Shown piece after piece: positions 9,490 to 18,546 of a stretch of 64,000 bases of DNA. A program made the translations under genes and the position numbers. The notes beneath the pieces were generated by a model. The model was not told the DNA's origin. It saw nothing but the letters and a program-made list of their open reading frames with translations, and searched no databases. The DNA comes from Caldanaerovirga acetigignens. GTDB taxonomy: Bacteria > Bacillota > Thermosediminibacteria > Thermosediminibacterales > Thermosediminibacteraceae. Numbering within the stretch: position 1 is the stretch's first letter; the number at the start of each line of letters is the position of its first letter. The DNA lies in the NCBI RefSeq assembly GCF_900142995.1, contig NZ_FRCR01000005.1, forward strand, positions 111,578 through 175,577, written 5' to 3'.

Positions 9490-9804
9490 TCAGAAATTTT
9501 TTTCTGTCATTTTCAGGGCTTTTTCAAGGACATTAGCACCGTTGCACCTTCCGTAATCTATGGGGTCTATGGCATCTACCGGCACGTTATATTTTGCCCC
9601 TTTTTCCTTAACCTTTTGAAGCATAAACCTGATCTGCGGGCCAAGCAGCACCACATCCGCCTTAGCTAGGTTTTCCTCCAATGCATTGGTGGAAACCGAC
9701 CAAATTTCAGCTTCTATCCCTTTTTCCTTAGCAGCGCTTTTCATCTTATTTACAAGAAGGCTCGTAGACATACCGGCAGAGCAAACTAGGAGTATCTTCT
9801 TCAT
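9490..9804 (-). CDS. PTS lactose/cellobiose-type IIB component
   Basis: This 104-residue cytoplasmic phosphocarrier begins [18 protein letters not shown]; the Cys in VCSAGMSTS is the phosphorylated residue. It takes phosphate from IIA and passes it to the sugar held by IIC. The start is the ATG seven bases after GGGGAGG; an ATG two codons earlier touches that ribosome site. It lies between the GH1 gene and the dehydratase. Confidence 0.95.
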   Translation of the reverse strand: MKKILLVCSAGMSTSLLVNKMKSAAKEKGIEAEIWSVSTNALEENLAKADVVLLGPQIRFMLQKVKEKGAKYNVPVDAIDPIDYGRCNGANVLEKALKMTEKNF

Positions 9805-9829
9805 TGCCATTCCTCCCCACTATTAATGT

Positions 9830-11275
9830 TTATTTATATTCGGGAGTAAAATCCTTAAACTCAAAATAACGGTTCTTTAAAAGCTCTTTGAACCAAAGGC
9901 CTGACTTTTTGATCCTTCTGTTTCTGCCGTTTTCCAAATCTATCTCCACAAGGCCGTATCTGTTTTTAAATGCGTTGAGAGGCGAGACGTTGTCGGTAAA
10001 CGCCCAGACCATATACCCAATGCAATTTGAACCTTCTTCTATGGCTTTCAACAGCCACCTCAAATGGTCTTTAAAAAACTCGATTCTGTAATCGTCTTGA
10101 ATAATTCCGGATTCATCTCTGTACCTGTGCTCATTTTCAACACCCATTCCATTTTCTGTCACGATCCATTTTATATTGCCATACTCATTTTTTATTCTCA
10201 TCGCCATATCGTACATTATTTTCGGATATATTTCCCATCCCCGGGAAACGTTCATTTTCCTTCCCGGCAAAATAAATTCATCATAGTAGTAAGAGGGATG
10301 AAACGGAACTTCGGGATTCCACATCTCATTTTTGGCCTTTACCCTTGCAGGGTGATAGAGGTTAATCCCCAGGATTTTCACAGTATTTTGCTTGATAATA
10401 TCCAGCTCCCTCTCATTATATTCGAACATGCAGCCATGATTTTTTAATAGCTCTATTAGTTCTTCGGGAAATTCCCCTTTCACACAAGGATCGAGAAATA
10501 TTCTGTTGAAAAAGAAGTCGTAAATTCTTGCAGCTTTTAAATCATGGGGTGCCGTTGACCTGGGGTACACCGCTTCAGGATTCAATATAATCCCTATTTT
10601 CCCCTCGATTTTCCTACCGTACCCACCCCGTTCGTAAGCCTCTACAGCTTTAGCACTGGCAAGTATCTTATTATAACTCCACTGAATGGCCGTTTTGGTA
10701 TCCTGAACAAATGGAAACCTTATGGCATCCAGATAAGCCCGTGTTTGTATCACGATAGGCTCATTAAATGTAAACCAGTATCTAACCCTGTCCCCGTAAA
10801 GCTTAAAAGCCTGCTTTGCATACTCTACGTACAATTCTACAACATGTTTAGAAGCCCAACCACCATATTTTTCAAAAAGCTGTGCAGGAAGCTCATAATG
10901 TTCAAGACAAATCATGGGTTCAATGTTATTTCTTCTGAGCTCATCTATCACATTGCCGTAGTATTCCGCCGCATCTTCATCAATATCTGCCGTTTCGTAG
11001 TTTTTTATAAACCTCGACCAGTCAATAGATGTTCTGTAAGCATTCAACCCTATCTCCGCCATCAATTTTATGTCCTCGCGGTATCTGTTATAAAAATCCG
11101 TGGCAATTGCCGGGCCGTATCCATCGTGCCATAGCTCCGGATTGGATTTGTACCAAAGGTCAATATACGAATCCTGTCCTGGCTTTTTCCCGGCCCAACC
11201 TTCAGTCTGCCAGGCAGAAGCGGATGCCCCAAGAATAAAGCCTTGGGGCAATTGGTATTTTCTTAAACCCATCAT
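9830..11275 (-). CDS. Glycoside hydrolase family 1, probable 6-phospho-beta-glucosidase
   Basis: The 481-residue GH1 TIM barrel has the N-terminal FILGASASAWQTEG, the acid/base glutamate in WFTFNEPI and the nucleophile glutamate in WIVTENGMG. GH1 enzymes of PTS operons cleave sugars phosphorylated during uptake, releasing glucose 6-phosphate. Its ATG overlaps the IIA stop (ATGA), and a second ATG follows at once, so either may be used. It does not show an obvious standard 6-phosphate loop that I can verify by eye, so action on unphosphorylated glucosides is possible. Confidence 0.9.
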   Translation of the reverse strand: MMGLRKYQLPQGFILGASASAWQTEGWAGKKPGQDSYIDLWYKSNPELWHDGYGPAIATDFYNRYREDIKLMAEIGLNAYRTSIDWSRFIKNYETADIDEDAAEYYGNVIDELRRNNIEPMICLEHYELPAQLFEKYGGWASKHVVELYVEYAKQAFKLYGDRVRYWFTFNEPIVIQTRAYLDAIRFPFVQDTKTAIQWSYNKILASAKAVEAYERGGYGRKIEGKIGIILNPEAVYPRSTAPHDLKAARIYDFFFNRIFLDPCVKGEFPEELIELLKNHGCMFEYNERELDIIKQNTVKILGINLYHPARVKAKNEMWNPEVPFHPSYYYDEFILPGRKMNVSRGWEIYPKIMYDMAMRIKNEYGNIKWIVTENGMGVENEHRYRDESGIIQDDYRIEFFKDHLRWLLKAIEEGSNCIGYMVWAFTDNVSPLNAFKNRYGLVEIDLENGRNRRIKKSGLWFKELLKNRYFEFKDFTPEYK

Positions 11276-11598
11276 TCTCTCCCCCTCTGTTTCATCATAT
11301 CGCGCCGCAAATCGATCAACTCCTCTGCTATTTCCTTCACGGTTATTCCCGTCATAAGGTGATCCTGAGCGTGAATTAGAAGGAGATTTATCATATTGTT
11401 TTCTCCTGCCGCCTCCTTCTGCAGCAATTGGGTCTGTATGTGATGGGCGCTTTCTAATTCTTTCCTGGCCTTTTCCAATAATTCCTCGGCCTTTACGAAC
11501 TCCCCTTCTTTTGCAGCTTTTATCGCTTCAAAAGCGTAGCTCCTGCCATTTCCGCTGTGGAGAATCAACTTAAAAGAAATTTCTTCGATCGCAGTCAC
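11272..11598 (-). CDS. PTS lactose/cellobiose-type IIA component
   Basis: This small all-helical phosphocarrier (108 residues) shows the family start EEISFKLILHSGNGRSYAFEAI and the conserved C-terminal histidine region LLLIHAQDHLMTGITVKEIAEEL. It receives phosphate from HPr and forwards it to IIB. I choose a GTG start, ten bases after a GGGAG, because the family begins here; the longer frame adds unlike residues. It lies between IIC and the GH1 gene. Confidence 0.93.
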   Translation of the reverse strand: MTAIEEISFKLILHSGNGRSYAFEAIKAAKEGEFVKAEELLEKARKELESAHHIQTQLLQKEAAGENNMINLLLIHAQDHLMTGITVKEIAEELIDLRRDMMKQRGRE

Positions 11599-11667
11599 GA
11601 TTAAGCATCTCCCTTCTGACCTTGTCAAAAAATCACATTGTGCGGCTTTTGCAAGTACAACCCAAAT

Positions 11668-12978
11668 TTAGCCTTCTTTTTCCTCCTCCAACTTCTGCCT
11701 ATCCCACGCCAGGATAAAAGGCAGATACACCAGTGCAGCCACAACTATATTTACAGCCTGCAGAATTATTGCCCTCCAATCTCCGTTTGTAGCAAGAAAA
11801 CCCGAAATAAATGCCGGCGTCGGCCATGGAACAGCAATACCCGCGGGCCTGCTGACAAGGTTCATCGCCATGGCAGCATACGTCACTATTCCCACCGTCA
11901 GGTTGGACAGTATAAAGGGTATCATCATAATAGGATTCATTACGACCGGTATTCCAAAAATAATTGGCTCGGAGATGTTGAAAATAGCCGGTGCTATAGC
12001 CAGTTTTCCGAGGGACCTAAGTTGCTTTGACTTTGCGAAAAGAAATATCACGAGTATCAACCCAATGGTAGCCCCGCATCCGCCAATATTAGCAAAGTTA
12101 TCGTAAAATTGCTTCGTAATTATATTGGGAAGTGCTTGGCCTGCCTCTAACGCCAATCTATTTTGGTCCATTGCAGGAAGCAGTATGGAGTCCAACACAC
12201 CGAAAACCACTCTTGTTCCGTGAATTCCCATCGTCCAGAATAAGTTATACAGGAGTATAGTGAGCACCATGCCGCCGAAGGACAACCCCACTTTTGAAAG
12301 GGGAGCCGCCACAAATTTAGTGACAAAGGTGAATATAGTTCGGTACGAGGTCGCCTCAAAACCCAGCCTCACTAAGAAAAACAATACCAGAATTGCAAAT
12401 CCCGGAATAATAGCTTCAAAAGATTTCATGACCGCCGGAGGGACTGAATCAGGCATCTTAATTATCCAGTTCTTTTTTATTATGAATGTATATATTTCGG
12501 TGGCTACGATTGCAGTAATTATGCCCACTATCAAGCCGCCTGCGGAAAAATTCGCCGTGGGCCAAACCCTCCCCAAATTGAGAGTTTTTCCATCCTGAAG
12601 AGTGACATTAATCGTTTCTACCGGTACCAGGAGCAGAAAAGCCGCCAACGCAAGGACTCCCGAAGAAACCCCATCGACGCCATTTTCTTTAGCTATCTGG
12701 TATGAAATAGAAAATATGGCCACTAGGGTAACTATATCGAACGTAACCCTTACTGGATAAAGCAGCTTACTAACAAAACCTTCTCCAAAAATCCCGTTAA
12801 TAAAATCTGCATACCCCTGAATCGGCACGTTGCCTAATATAAGGAATACAGACCCTGCTATAATGAGAGGCATGGTAACGGCAAGTCCATCCCTAATAGC
12901 CCTTATATACTTGAAAGAAGCGATTTGCGCGGCTATCGGCATGACCCTTTCTTCCAAAATTCTCATAAACTTGTTCAT
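11668..12978 (-). CDS. PTS lactose/cellobiose-type IIC permease
   Basis: The 436-residue membrane permease transports and presents the sugar to IIB. Family features are the N-terminal VMPIAAQIASFKYIRAIRDG, the amphipathic GLAVTMPLIIAGSVFLILGN and the substrate region FNISEPIIFGIPVVMNPIMM. The AAGGAGATTACGGGGA-ATG start is clear. It is the first gene of the operon, about 120 bases downstream of a sigma-54-type promoter, so expression should depend on the LevR-type activator encoded just upstream. Confidence 0.95.
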   Translation of the reverse strand: MNKFMRILEERVMPIAAQIASFKYIRAIRDGLAVTMPLIIAGSVFLILGNVPIQGYADFINGIFGEGFVSKLLYPVRVTFDIVTLVAIFSISYQIAKENGVDGVSSGVLALAAFLLLVPVETINVTLQDGKTLNLGRVWPTANFSAGGLIVGIITAIVATEIYTFIIKKNWIIKMPDSVPPAVMKSFEAIIPGFAILVLFFLVRLGFEATSYRTIFTFVTKFVAAPLSKVGLSFGGMVLTILLYNLFWTMGIHGTRVVFGVLDSILLPAMDQNRLALEAGQALPNIITKQFYDNFANIGGCGATIGLILVIFLFAKSKQLRSLGKLAIAPAIFNISEPIIFGIPVVMNPIMMIPFILSNLTVGIVTYAAMAMNLVSRPAGIAVPWPTPAFISGFLATNGDWRAIILQAVNIVVAALVYLPFILAWDRQKLEEEKEG

Positions 12979-13095
12979 TCCCCGTAATCTCCTTTCTTTA
13001 AAATTCTAAGTAAAAAAGGCTTAAACGTTACTTTATTCAGATTAAGCTAATCTCACCTCCGTTCAAACTTGTTTCAGCTTCCCTTACGCATCTTA

Positions 13096-13111
13096 AGCAA
13101 ATCTCATACCA
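13096..13111 (-). promoter_or_regulatory. Sigma-54 (-24/-12) promoter of the PTS operon
   Basis: The minus strand reads TGGTATGAGATTTGCT. The GG of the -24 box and GC of the -12 box have the exact spacing of the TGGCAC-N5-TTGCW consensus; the -24 box deviates as TGGTAT. The element lies between the activator gene and the permease gene and points toward the permease. The adjacent activator carries a GAFTGA loop, which contacts sigma-54. Confidence 0.85.
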
Positions 13112-13129
13112 ATATCGATGAGAAAACCG

Positions 13130-13160
13130 AAAACAAAAAAATAAAAGGCATATAGCCTTT
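13130..13160 (-). terminator. Rho-independent terminator after the PTS activator gene
   Basis: On the minus strand AAAGGC, five-base loop, GCCTTT is followed by TTATTTTTTTG. It lies downstream of the activator stop and upstream of the sigma-54 promoter, separating the two transcription units. Confidence 0.75.
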
Positions 13161-13172
13161 CATTATTCATTC

Positions 13173-13204
13173 TTTTCATACACATATTTACTTTTTTATA
13201 CACA
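13173..13204. promoter_or_regulatory. Candidate activator-binding repeats upstream of the sigma-54 promoter
   Basis: Two copies of TTTTYATACACA (TTTTCATACACA at 13173, TTTTTATACACA at 13193) lie exactly 20 bases apart, about two DNA turns, roughly 60-110 bases upstream of the -24/-12 boxes. That is the usual place for an enhancer site of a sigma-54 activator. A third partial copy, TTTTATACAC, overlaps the predicted -10 box of the activator gene itself. Binding is inferred, not shown. Confidence 0.5.
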
Positions 13205-13212
13205 TCAAAAAA

Positions 13213-15930
13213 TCATCCGAGCACTATATCTTTCAAGATAGCAGATATATTGACCGCTTCCTCCTCGGGGAATGATATATCATATACATTTTCAAACCTC
13301 GCTAGTTCCTTTTTTACTATTTCATACACATCTTCACACATTGCCTTGACTTTTTTATAATCGGCAAAGCTACTGTTAATCTTCATTCCGTTCCTTAATC
13401 TATCTATCGAGCAGGCTATATGCATGATAAGTCCTATCCTTTTATCCATATCCAGTCTGAAACATCCGTACCGTTCAATGTTCTTAAAAAATTCCGCACA
13501 AAGCTTTTTATACGCTTCCGCTGAAAACCCATCCCCAATTTCTTCCTTCAAGCTATCAAAAACTTCTTTATAAATATCGCCCGATGCTTGCGATGCGACC
13601 AATTCCTTTAGCCTTTCAAAGCTGTTGTCGATGAGAAGCTCTGAAACGGATACGAAAGGAATCCCGTATACGTTCGGGTTTATCGCTCCGACTATCGCGA
13701 GGATTTTCTTGTCCTTCGAAAGCTGATTTATATAATTTTGCACATACTTGGAATCGCTCGCCGATATGGGTACAACTTGAATATCCTCCCTGAAACCCAG
13801 TTTCTCTTCAATTAAATTTTTCAATTTTACAGCACTTCCTTCTCCGGTCGTACATATTGTAATTATTATCTTTTCCCGTTTTGGTAAAAGTAACCTAACA
13901 GAATTTGTAACTTTGGTTTTAAAATATTCTATGGAATCCAGAACATCGCTACAAATCTCGTCCAAATCTTTTAGAATCGTTGCCTTCCTCGCACATTCAA
14001 TCGCCATGATAGTCGTAACCATTTCCAATACCCTGATTTTTATTCCCGTCTCCTCACTTATCAGCTCTCCAAACATTGCAAGAGATCCCATATCTACCAA
14101 AAGCAAAACTCCTGCGCCCCTATTTACCTTCATTATCAACTCCTTTAATTCGACATACGCCACCTTGGGGTCTTTCTCCAAGCTCATATCGTAAGAAAAC
14201 AAGTTGTTGGCTCCCACCAATTTATTCGCAACTTCAGCCATCGATGAAGCCGTGCTGTTCCCGTGCATGGCAATGACCACAACGGGCACATTTTCCTGCA
14301 TCACTTCGTTTTCCGAATCTATACATAAAAACATTGCTATAAATCCCACTTCATCGACAGGTACTTTTATGCCGTATTCCTGCTCGAGAGTTTTTGAAAA
14401 GTAAAGTGCCATTGCATATTCCTCTGGTTTTTTTTCTATTATCTCTTTTAGCTTATGATTGATTATCTTCTTTCCTTTTTTTATCCTTTTGATGCTCGCC
14501 GAAAGATGCAAACACAAACCGTAGAATACCTTTGAGGAAAAAACCTTCCCCAATTTCATCGAGGCGCTTTTCAAAAATTCATCCACAAGGTTGATCAGCT
14601 TCCTGTCTACTATCTTGGATATGCTCTCCTTATCCACCTTATCGGAAAAAGTCCTGATGTATTTTTTAAAATAATTTTCCATCTCCAACGACATGATAAA
14701 ATTGATTTCCTTTTCATCAATGCCATGTTCTTTTAGCTCCAAAACCCTTTTTTCCATCTCTTCATAGAAATTCCCCGGAAGGGGGGAATCATTAAATTCT
14801 ATATCAAAATTGCCTTCTTTTGAGGAAAAATTCAGTTTGACATCTCCCTTTATTATTACATCAATCTCATTTGCAAAATTTTTATAAAATACCAGCCCTT
14901 TTTTCACCCTCTCCGAAAAATCGGCAATGTCCACTTCAATTTTCTTTTTTCCCCTGGAGACGCATTTTAAAAAAGCATTGGCACAGCCGAGTTGAATATC
15001 GCTTTTCAATTGTCCAATGTTGCCGGGACAATCGTACAGCATGAGCCCTTTAATAACATTTGCCGTCACCGTCATGTCCCTTCCTATTCTTGCAGCCTCA
15101 ATTTTAAAGAATTGGCATATCAACTGGAATCTTTCCTCAAACGGCCTTTCTTTCAGAGAAGGGATGGTAATGGTAATTGGTATCCTCCTCGTAAAAGTAG
15201 AAAGTAGGGCATTCCCTTCGGATTCAGTGGTAGCCCCTATTATTAAGACCCTGGCAATCTTTGGCTCATCGGCACCCATCGGATAATAAATGCCCTTGTC
15301 GATTAATGTAAACAGCATCTCCTGCCCCTCCGGCGGGAGACGGTGAATTTCGTCCAAAAATAATATTCCTCCATCGGCTTTTTCCACAAGCCCCGGTTTA
15401 TCCTTTTCGGCTCCTGTAAATGCTCCCTTTTTGTACCCAAAGAGCTGGGATAGGAGCAATTGCGGGTTATTGGCGTAGTCAGCACAGTTAAAAGCAATAA
15501 AGGGCGAATTTATCGAGAACACCCCTTTTTCGAGAGCGAATTTATACATGAGTTCGGCGAACATGGTCTTTCCGACACCCGTGGGCCCCAATAGCAGCAC
15601 ATGAAGCCCCGAAGGAGGATAAAGTATGGCAGCCTTGGCAAGTTGGATACACTTTTTCAAGCTACCATCTTTACCTATCAGGTTTTCAAAACTTATTCCC
15701 GTATTCTTCGCTAATTTGCCTTCAACAAGGGGTTTTACGGTATAAAGCACGGGTTTACCCTTAATTTTAAAAATCCTGCCTTCATGATAAAGGTCATTTA
15801 AAACAGCGCTCACGTTGCTTCTCTGCATAGAGAGAGCTTGAGCTATTTCATTCGTCGTCAAGCCGTCTTTCCCTTCTTTTATACAGCACTTATACAAATA
15901 CTCGTAGACTTTCTCCTTTGTTCTTTTCAC
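13213..15930 (-). CDS. LevR-family sigma-54-dependent PTS regulator
   Basis: This 905-residue activator has, in order, an N-terminal winged-helix (about 1-60), an AAA+ domain (about 80-320) with Walker A GPTGVGKTMFAEL, the sigma-54 contact loop KKGAFTGAEK and Walker B GGILFLDEIHRL. Then follow a PRD (about 430-530, histidine in GLCLHLSASIKRI), an EIIA-mannose-like domain (about 545-660, VVIAMHGNSTASSMAEV), an EIIB-like domain and a second PRD (LIMHIACSIDRL). PTS phosphorylation of these domains should gate activation of the downstream permease operon. A GTG with GAGGTG before it is preferred to an ATG 48 bases upstream, which has no ribosome site. Confidence 0.95.
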   Translation of the reverse strand: MKRTKEKVYEYLYKCCIKEGKDGLTTNEIAQALSMQRSNVSAVLNDLYHEGRIFKIKGKPVLYTVKPLVEGKLAKNTGISFENLIGKDGSLKKCIQLAKAAILYPPSGLHVLLLGPTGVGKTMFAELMYKFALEKGVFSINSPFIAFNCADYANNPQLLLSQLFGYKKGAFTGAEKDKPGLVEKADGGILFLDEIHRLPPEGQEMLFTLIDKGIYYPMGADEPKIARVLIIGATTESEGNALLSTFTRRIPITITIPSLKERPFEERFQLICQFFKIEAARIGRDMTVTANVIKGLMLYDCPGNIGQLKSDIQLGCANAFLKCVSRGKKKIEVDIADFSERVKKGLVFYKNFANEIDVIIKGDVKLNFSSKEGNFDIEFNDSPLPGNFYEEMEKRVLELKEHGIDEKEINFIMSLEMENYFKKYIRTFSDKVDKESISKIVDRKLINLVDEFLKSASMKLGKVFSSKVFYGLCLHLSASIKRIKKGKKIINHKLKEIIEKKPEEYAMALYFSKTLEQEYGIKVPVDEVGFIAMFLCIDSENEVMQENVPVVVIAMHGNSTASSMAEVANKLVGANNLFSYDMSLEKDPKVAYVELKELIMKVNRGAGVLLLVDMGSLAMFGELISEETGIKIRVLEMVTTIMAIECARKATILKDLDEICSDVLDSIEYFKTKVTNSVRLLLPKREKIIITICTTGEGSAVKLKNLIEEKLGFREDIQVVPISASDSKYVQNYINQLSKDKKILAIVGAINPNVYGIPFVSVSELLIDNSFERLKELVASQASGDIYKEVFDSLKEEIGDGFSAEAYKKLCAEFFKNIERYGCFRLDMDKRIGLIMHIACSIDRLRNGMKINSSFADYKKVKAMCEDVYEIVKKELARFENVYDISFPEEEAVNISAILKDIVLG

Positions 15931-15967
15931 GGGATTCACCTCTGATAAAATCATTACATTACACCTT

Positions 15968-15995
15968 ATTTTATACACTTCCTTTATTGTATCAA
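15968..15995 (-). promoter_or_regulatory. Possible sigma-A promoter of the PTS activator gene
   Basis: TTGATA (15990-15995) and TAAAAT (15968-15973) are 16 bases apart on the minus strand, upstream of the GTG start. The GTGTATAAAA covering the -10 box matches the repeat near the sigma-54 promoter, hinting at autoregulation. Confidence 0.45.
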
Positions 15996-16072
15996 AAAAT
16001 TAGCCATATAAAAATACCGCCCTTAATACTCCAACCAAGCTCGGGGTATCAACAGGCGGCTCTCATGGAAAA

Positions 16073-17974
16073 TTAGAATACATCTACAACTATGTCTATT
16101 GGACTTACACCCACCCCTACTAATTCTAATACGAAGGTCCTCTTTTGGAAGTTTATACCTCCACCCGACACTTCAGTAACCACATAAAGCTGTACTATTT
16201 CTCCCGTCGGTATCTTGACCTTAACCAAGAGCTTCTCAACCGTTACCCCTGGACCTTTGACATCAGTTACTACATACACCGTTTCTTCCTTTATACAGCG
16301 CACTTTCGCCCTCAAGATTATAGTCAACCTTATTTGATCTCCTCCTGGCAATATATCGAAGTCCGCATGTTCAATCTCCGCACTGGCTTCCACCACATGC
16401 GAAGGCAAACATCCTGCGAGGGGCACTAAAACCGAAAACCTGTCATCGACTCTAATGCGATAGACCACATCATCAGGGCCTATATATGAAACGTCACAGC
16501 TTAAATCACCTTCCACCAGCACCTGGTTTTCCAGAGGCGTTATCTTTACGTTTTTGACCTCACATTGAGTTTCGCCAAGGCCAACGGCCGGTGGAAACAC
16601 ATTAACGGTATTAATTACCTGGGTTTGTCTTGACCCTGCCTGTTCTTCAGATACCACAATCGGTGCTTTTGTAACGGTAAGTCCTTCCACTACTATTGGC
16701 TCCGTATCGCTTACCACAACCTGGCCTGTCGCCTCTCCTACAATCCTGGGAATCCGCACCTTTGTACCCTGTTCCAGTATCACGGGCAGATTTTGGGGGT
16801 CCAGCACCATTATATTAAAGGCAATTATGTTTTTTTGTAAAACCTCCCTGGGGTTTAAAATCGTAAATGCAGAGTATTCCACTCCGGCGTTTAAATTAGC
16901 CACGTGCCCTGGCATGGCACCTTCGTAATCCACAAAAGTGGAAAAAGGTACTTCTTCAGCCTGGTGGCGATTTACTCCATCGATTCCCACGTAATAAATT
17001 TGCTTGTGCAACACCCCCTGAATTATCACCTTGTTCTTCACAATGATTGCAGATATCTCACTGACATTGGCCTTTATTTCTCTAACTTTAGATGCCTCAT
17101 TTTCCAGCAAAACTCTGGATTCCACTTTATGCCGGTGAGTAACCGGCTGACCTACCAATACGTTTACTCTGTAATTTTGGCCCAACGCCGAAATTCCTAT
17201 ATTTGTGAGGAGTTCATCTACTACCACCACATTCCAGCCAATTACCGCTTTGAGAAAAACTTCTCCTGGAGAAACCAAATAGGCTTCACTCAACTCGACT
17301 ACCGGCTCCACGTAAGCCTTCATTCCCGGCTGAGCCCCGGCTACCTCTACAATTCCGCTCACGGACATGTCAAAGGCCTGGTGATAGGACACGTCATCTT
17401 CTCCCACGTAATACACTTGGTTATGGAGAACCGCCTGAACCAGAATTTTACCCTCGATCAATTCTGTATTTTGTATAACAACTTCCGAATTTATTTCGGT
17501 TATCTTTCGGGCCGTATTCTCCAAGATAAAGGTGTCCTCAACCAGCACCTGGGCTGAACTTTCTCCAACTACCAATTCTGCGAGTACTGTCGCGTCGGTG
17601 CCGGGTGCCAGGGTTACAGAAGCTGCATCTTCCACCGTGGCCGTAACTTTTATAATGGCCTCGGTAAGAACGCTATCTCCCCCGGGCAAAAGCTTGGTCC
17701 TTATTTTCTCTATCTCAGCAGAAATTCTGGCGGTCATGCCGGGTCTTGCGCCGGGTACATAGAGCATGGTCTTAAAAGGCATGTCTCCAGATAGGTGGTG
17801 GACGATGTCATCGGTTCCGACAAAAAATACCTGTTTGTGAAATACGCCCTGAACGATTATTTTATCAGTCAGTATTATATAATTCAGGGCGTTTATTTTT
17901 CCGGTGACCTTTTTAATCTTCCTGGCGGCCAACGGCAGTTCTCTGGTCAAAAAAAGGGTTGATCCTAAAGCCAT
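16073..17974 (-). CDS. SPOCS (DUF3794) repeat protein, four repeats
   Basis: The 633-residue protein is built of about four SPOCS domains, each with a core like VIIQGVLHKQIYYVG..GVNRHQAEEVPFS and a GAxPG turn (GARPGM, GAQPGM, GAMPGH, AGCLPSH). The SPOCS domain occurs in SipL, a spore-coat assembly protein of Clostridioides difficile. There is no signal peptide or LysM domain. A long linker (about 405-450) parts repeats three and four, and a different C-terminal domain follows. It is the last gene of a minus-strand block with glycosyltransferases. A role in the spore coat or outer surface is inferred. Confidence 0.85.
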   Translation of the reverse strand: MALGSTLFLTRELPLAARKIKKVTGKINALNYIILTDKIIVQGVFHKQVFFVGTDDIVHHLSGDMPFKTMLYVPGARPGMTARISAEIEKIRTKLLPGGDSVLTEAIIKVTATVEDAASVTLAPGTDATVLAELVVGESSAQVLVEDTFILENTARKITEINSEVVIQNTELIEGKILVQAVLHNQVYYVGEDDVSYHQAFDMSVSGIVEVAGAQPGMKAYVEPVVELSEAYLVSPGEVFLKAVIGWNVVVVDELLTNIGISALGQNYRVNVLVGQPVTHRHKVESRVLLENEASKVREIKANVSEISAIIVKNKVIIQGVLHKQIYYVGIDGVNRHQAEEVPFSTFVDYEGAMPGHVANLNAGVEYSAFTILNPREVLQKNIIAFNIMVLDPQNLPVILEQGTKVRIPRIVGEATGQVVVSDTEPIVVEGLTVTKAPIVVSEEQAGSRQTQVINTVNVFPPAVGLGETQCEVKNVKITPLENQVLVEGDLSCDVSYIGPDDVVYRIRVDDRFSVLVPLAGCLPSHVVEASAEIEHADFDILPGGDQIRLTIILRAKVRCIKEETVYVVTDVKGPGVTVEKLLVKVKIPTGEIVQLYVVTEVSGGGINFQKRTFVLELVGVGVSPIDIVVDVF

Positions 17975-18078
17975 ACTGCACCCCCCTATTATATCTAAAC
18001 CTGTTAATTTATTATATTCAGCGGACTTACCAACTGCTATATCCCATCCAGTTGTTGGTCAAAATATGGGTCAGAAGT

Positions 18079-18534
18079 TTAATTTAAAAAAATATTGCGG
18101 TATTCTATGCACTGCAGCTCTATACTTATCAGTACATGCTCTGAAATTCTGGCTCCGGAGTTTGTGTAATAAATCCTTATAGAAATCCGGGGGATGACCT
18201 CCATTCCTTCCTCTGCTTCAGGAACCGGCACGCTGCCCGTGAAGAGGCAAGGAGCTGTAAAAAGCTTTACCATATCCCCGAAAATATAATAAACGTCCTG
18301 TGAGGCTGTTATTTCAAAGATAACATAACCTTTCACAGTAACGAATTTAGAGCTTTTAAGGGATATTTCGATTTTTTTAATACCTTCGGGAATTTCAGGC
18401 AAGGTTTTTTCTTGCACAAAAAGAAATGAGGCCTCTTTTTTTGCCACAACGACCGGGAGCCGGACTTCCAGCGGTCCAGGGGCCGGTGGAACCCTTATAA
18501 GATTCCCGGTGCATTTTGCCACATGCGTGTACAC
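18079..18534 (-). CDS. Small SPOCS-like protein, single domain
   Basis: This 151-residue protein looks like a single SPOCS-type unit: SSKFVTVKGYVIFEITASQDVYYIFGD, then a PxPEAEEGMEVIPRISIRIYYT segment equal to the GAxPGM strand of larger members, and VLISIELQCIEYRNIF at the end. The GTG start has AGGAAG before it. It lies between a glycosyltransferase and the four-repeat SPOCS gene in the same direction. The match to the family is by pattern only. Confidence 0.65.
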   Translation of the reverse strand: MYTHVAKCTGNLIRVPPAPGPLEVRLPVVVAKKEASFLFVQEKTLPEIPEGIKKIEISLKSSKFVTVKGYVIFEITASQDVYYIFGDMVKLFTAPCLFTGSVPVPEAEEGMEVIPRISIRIYYTNSGARISEHVLISIELQCIEYRNIFLN

Positions 18535-18546
18535 ATTATCACTTCC

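Noticed and set aside
13039..13053. Palindrome AGATTA-AGC-TAATCT in the permease leader
   Set aside because: It is short and lies between promoter and gene without a T-run; it could be an operator but nothing else supports that.
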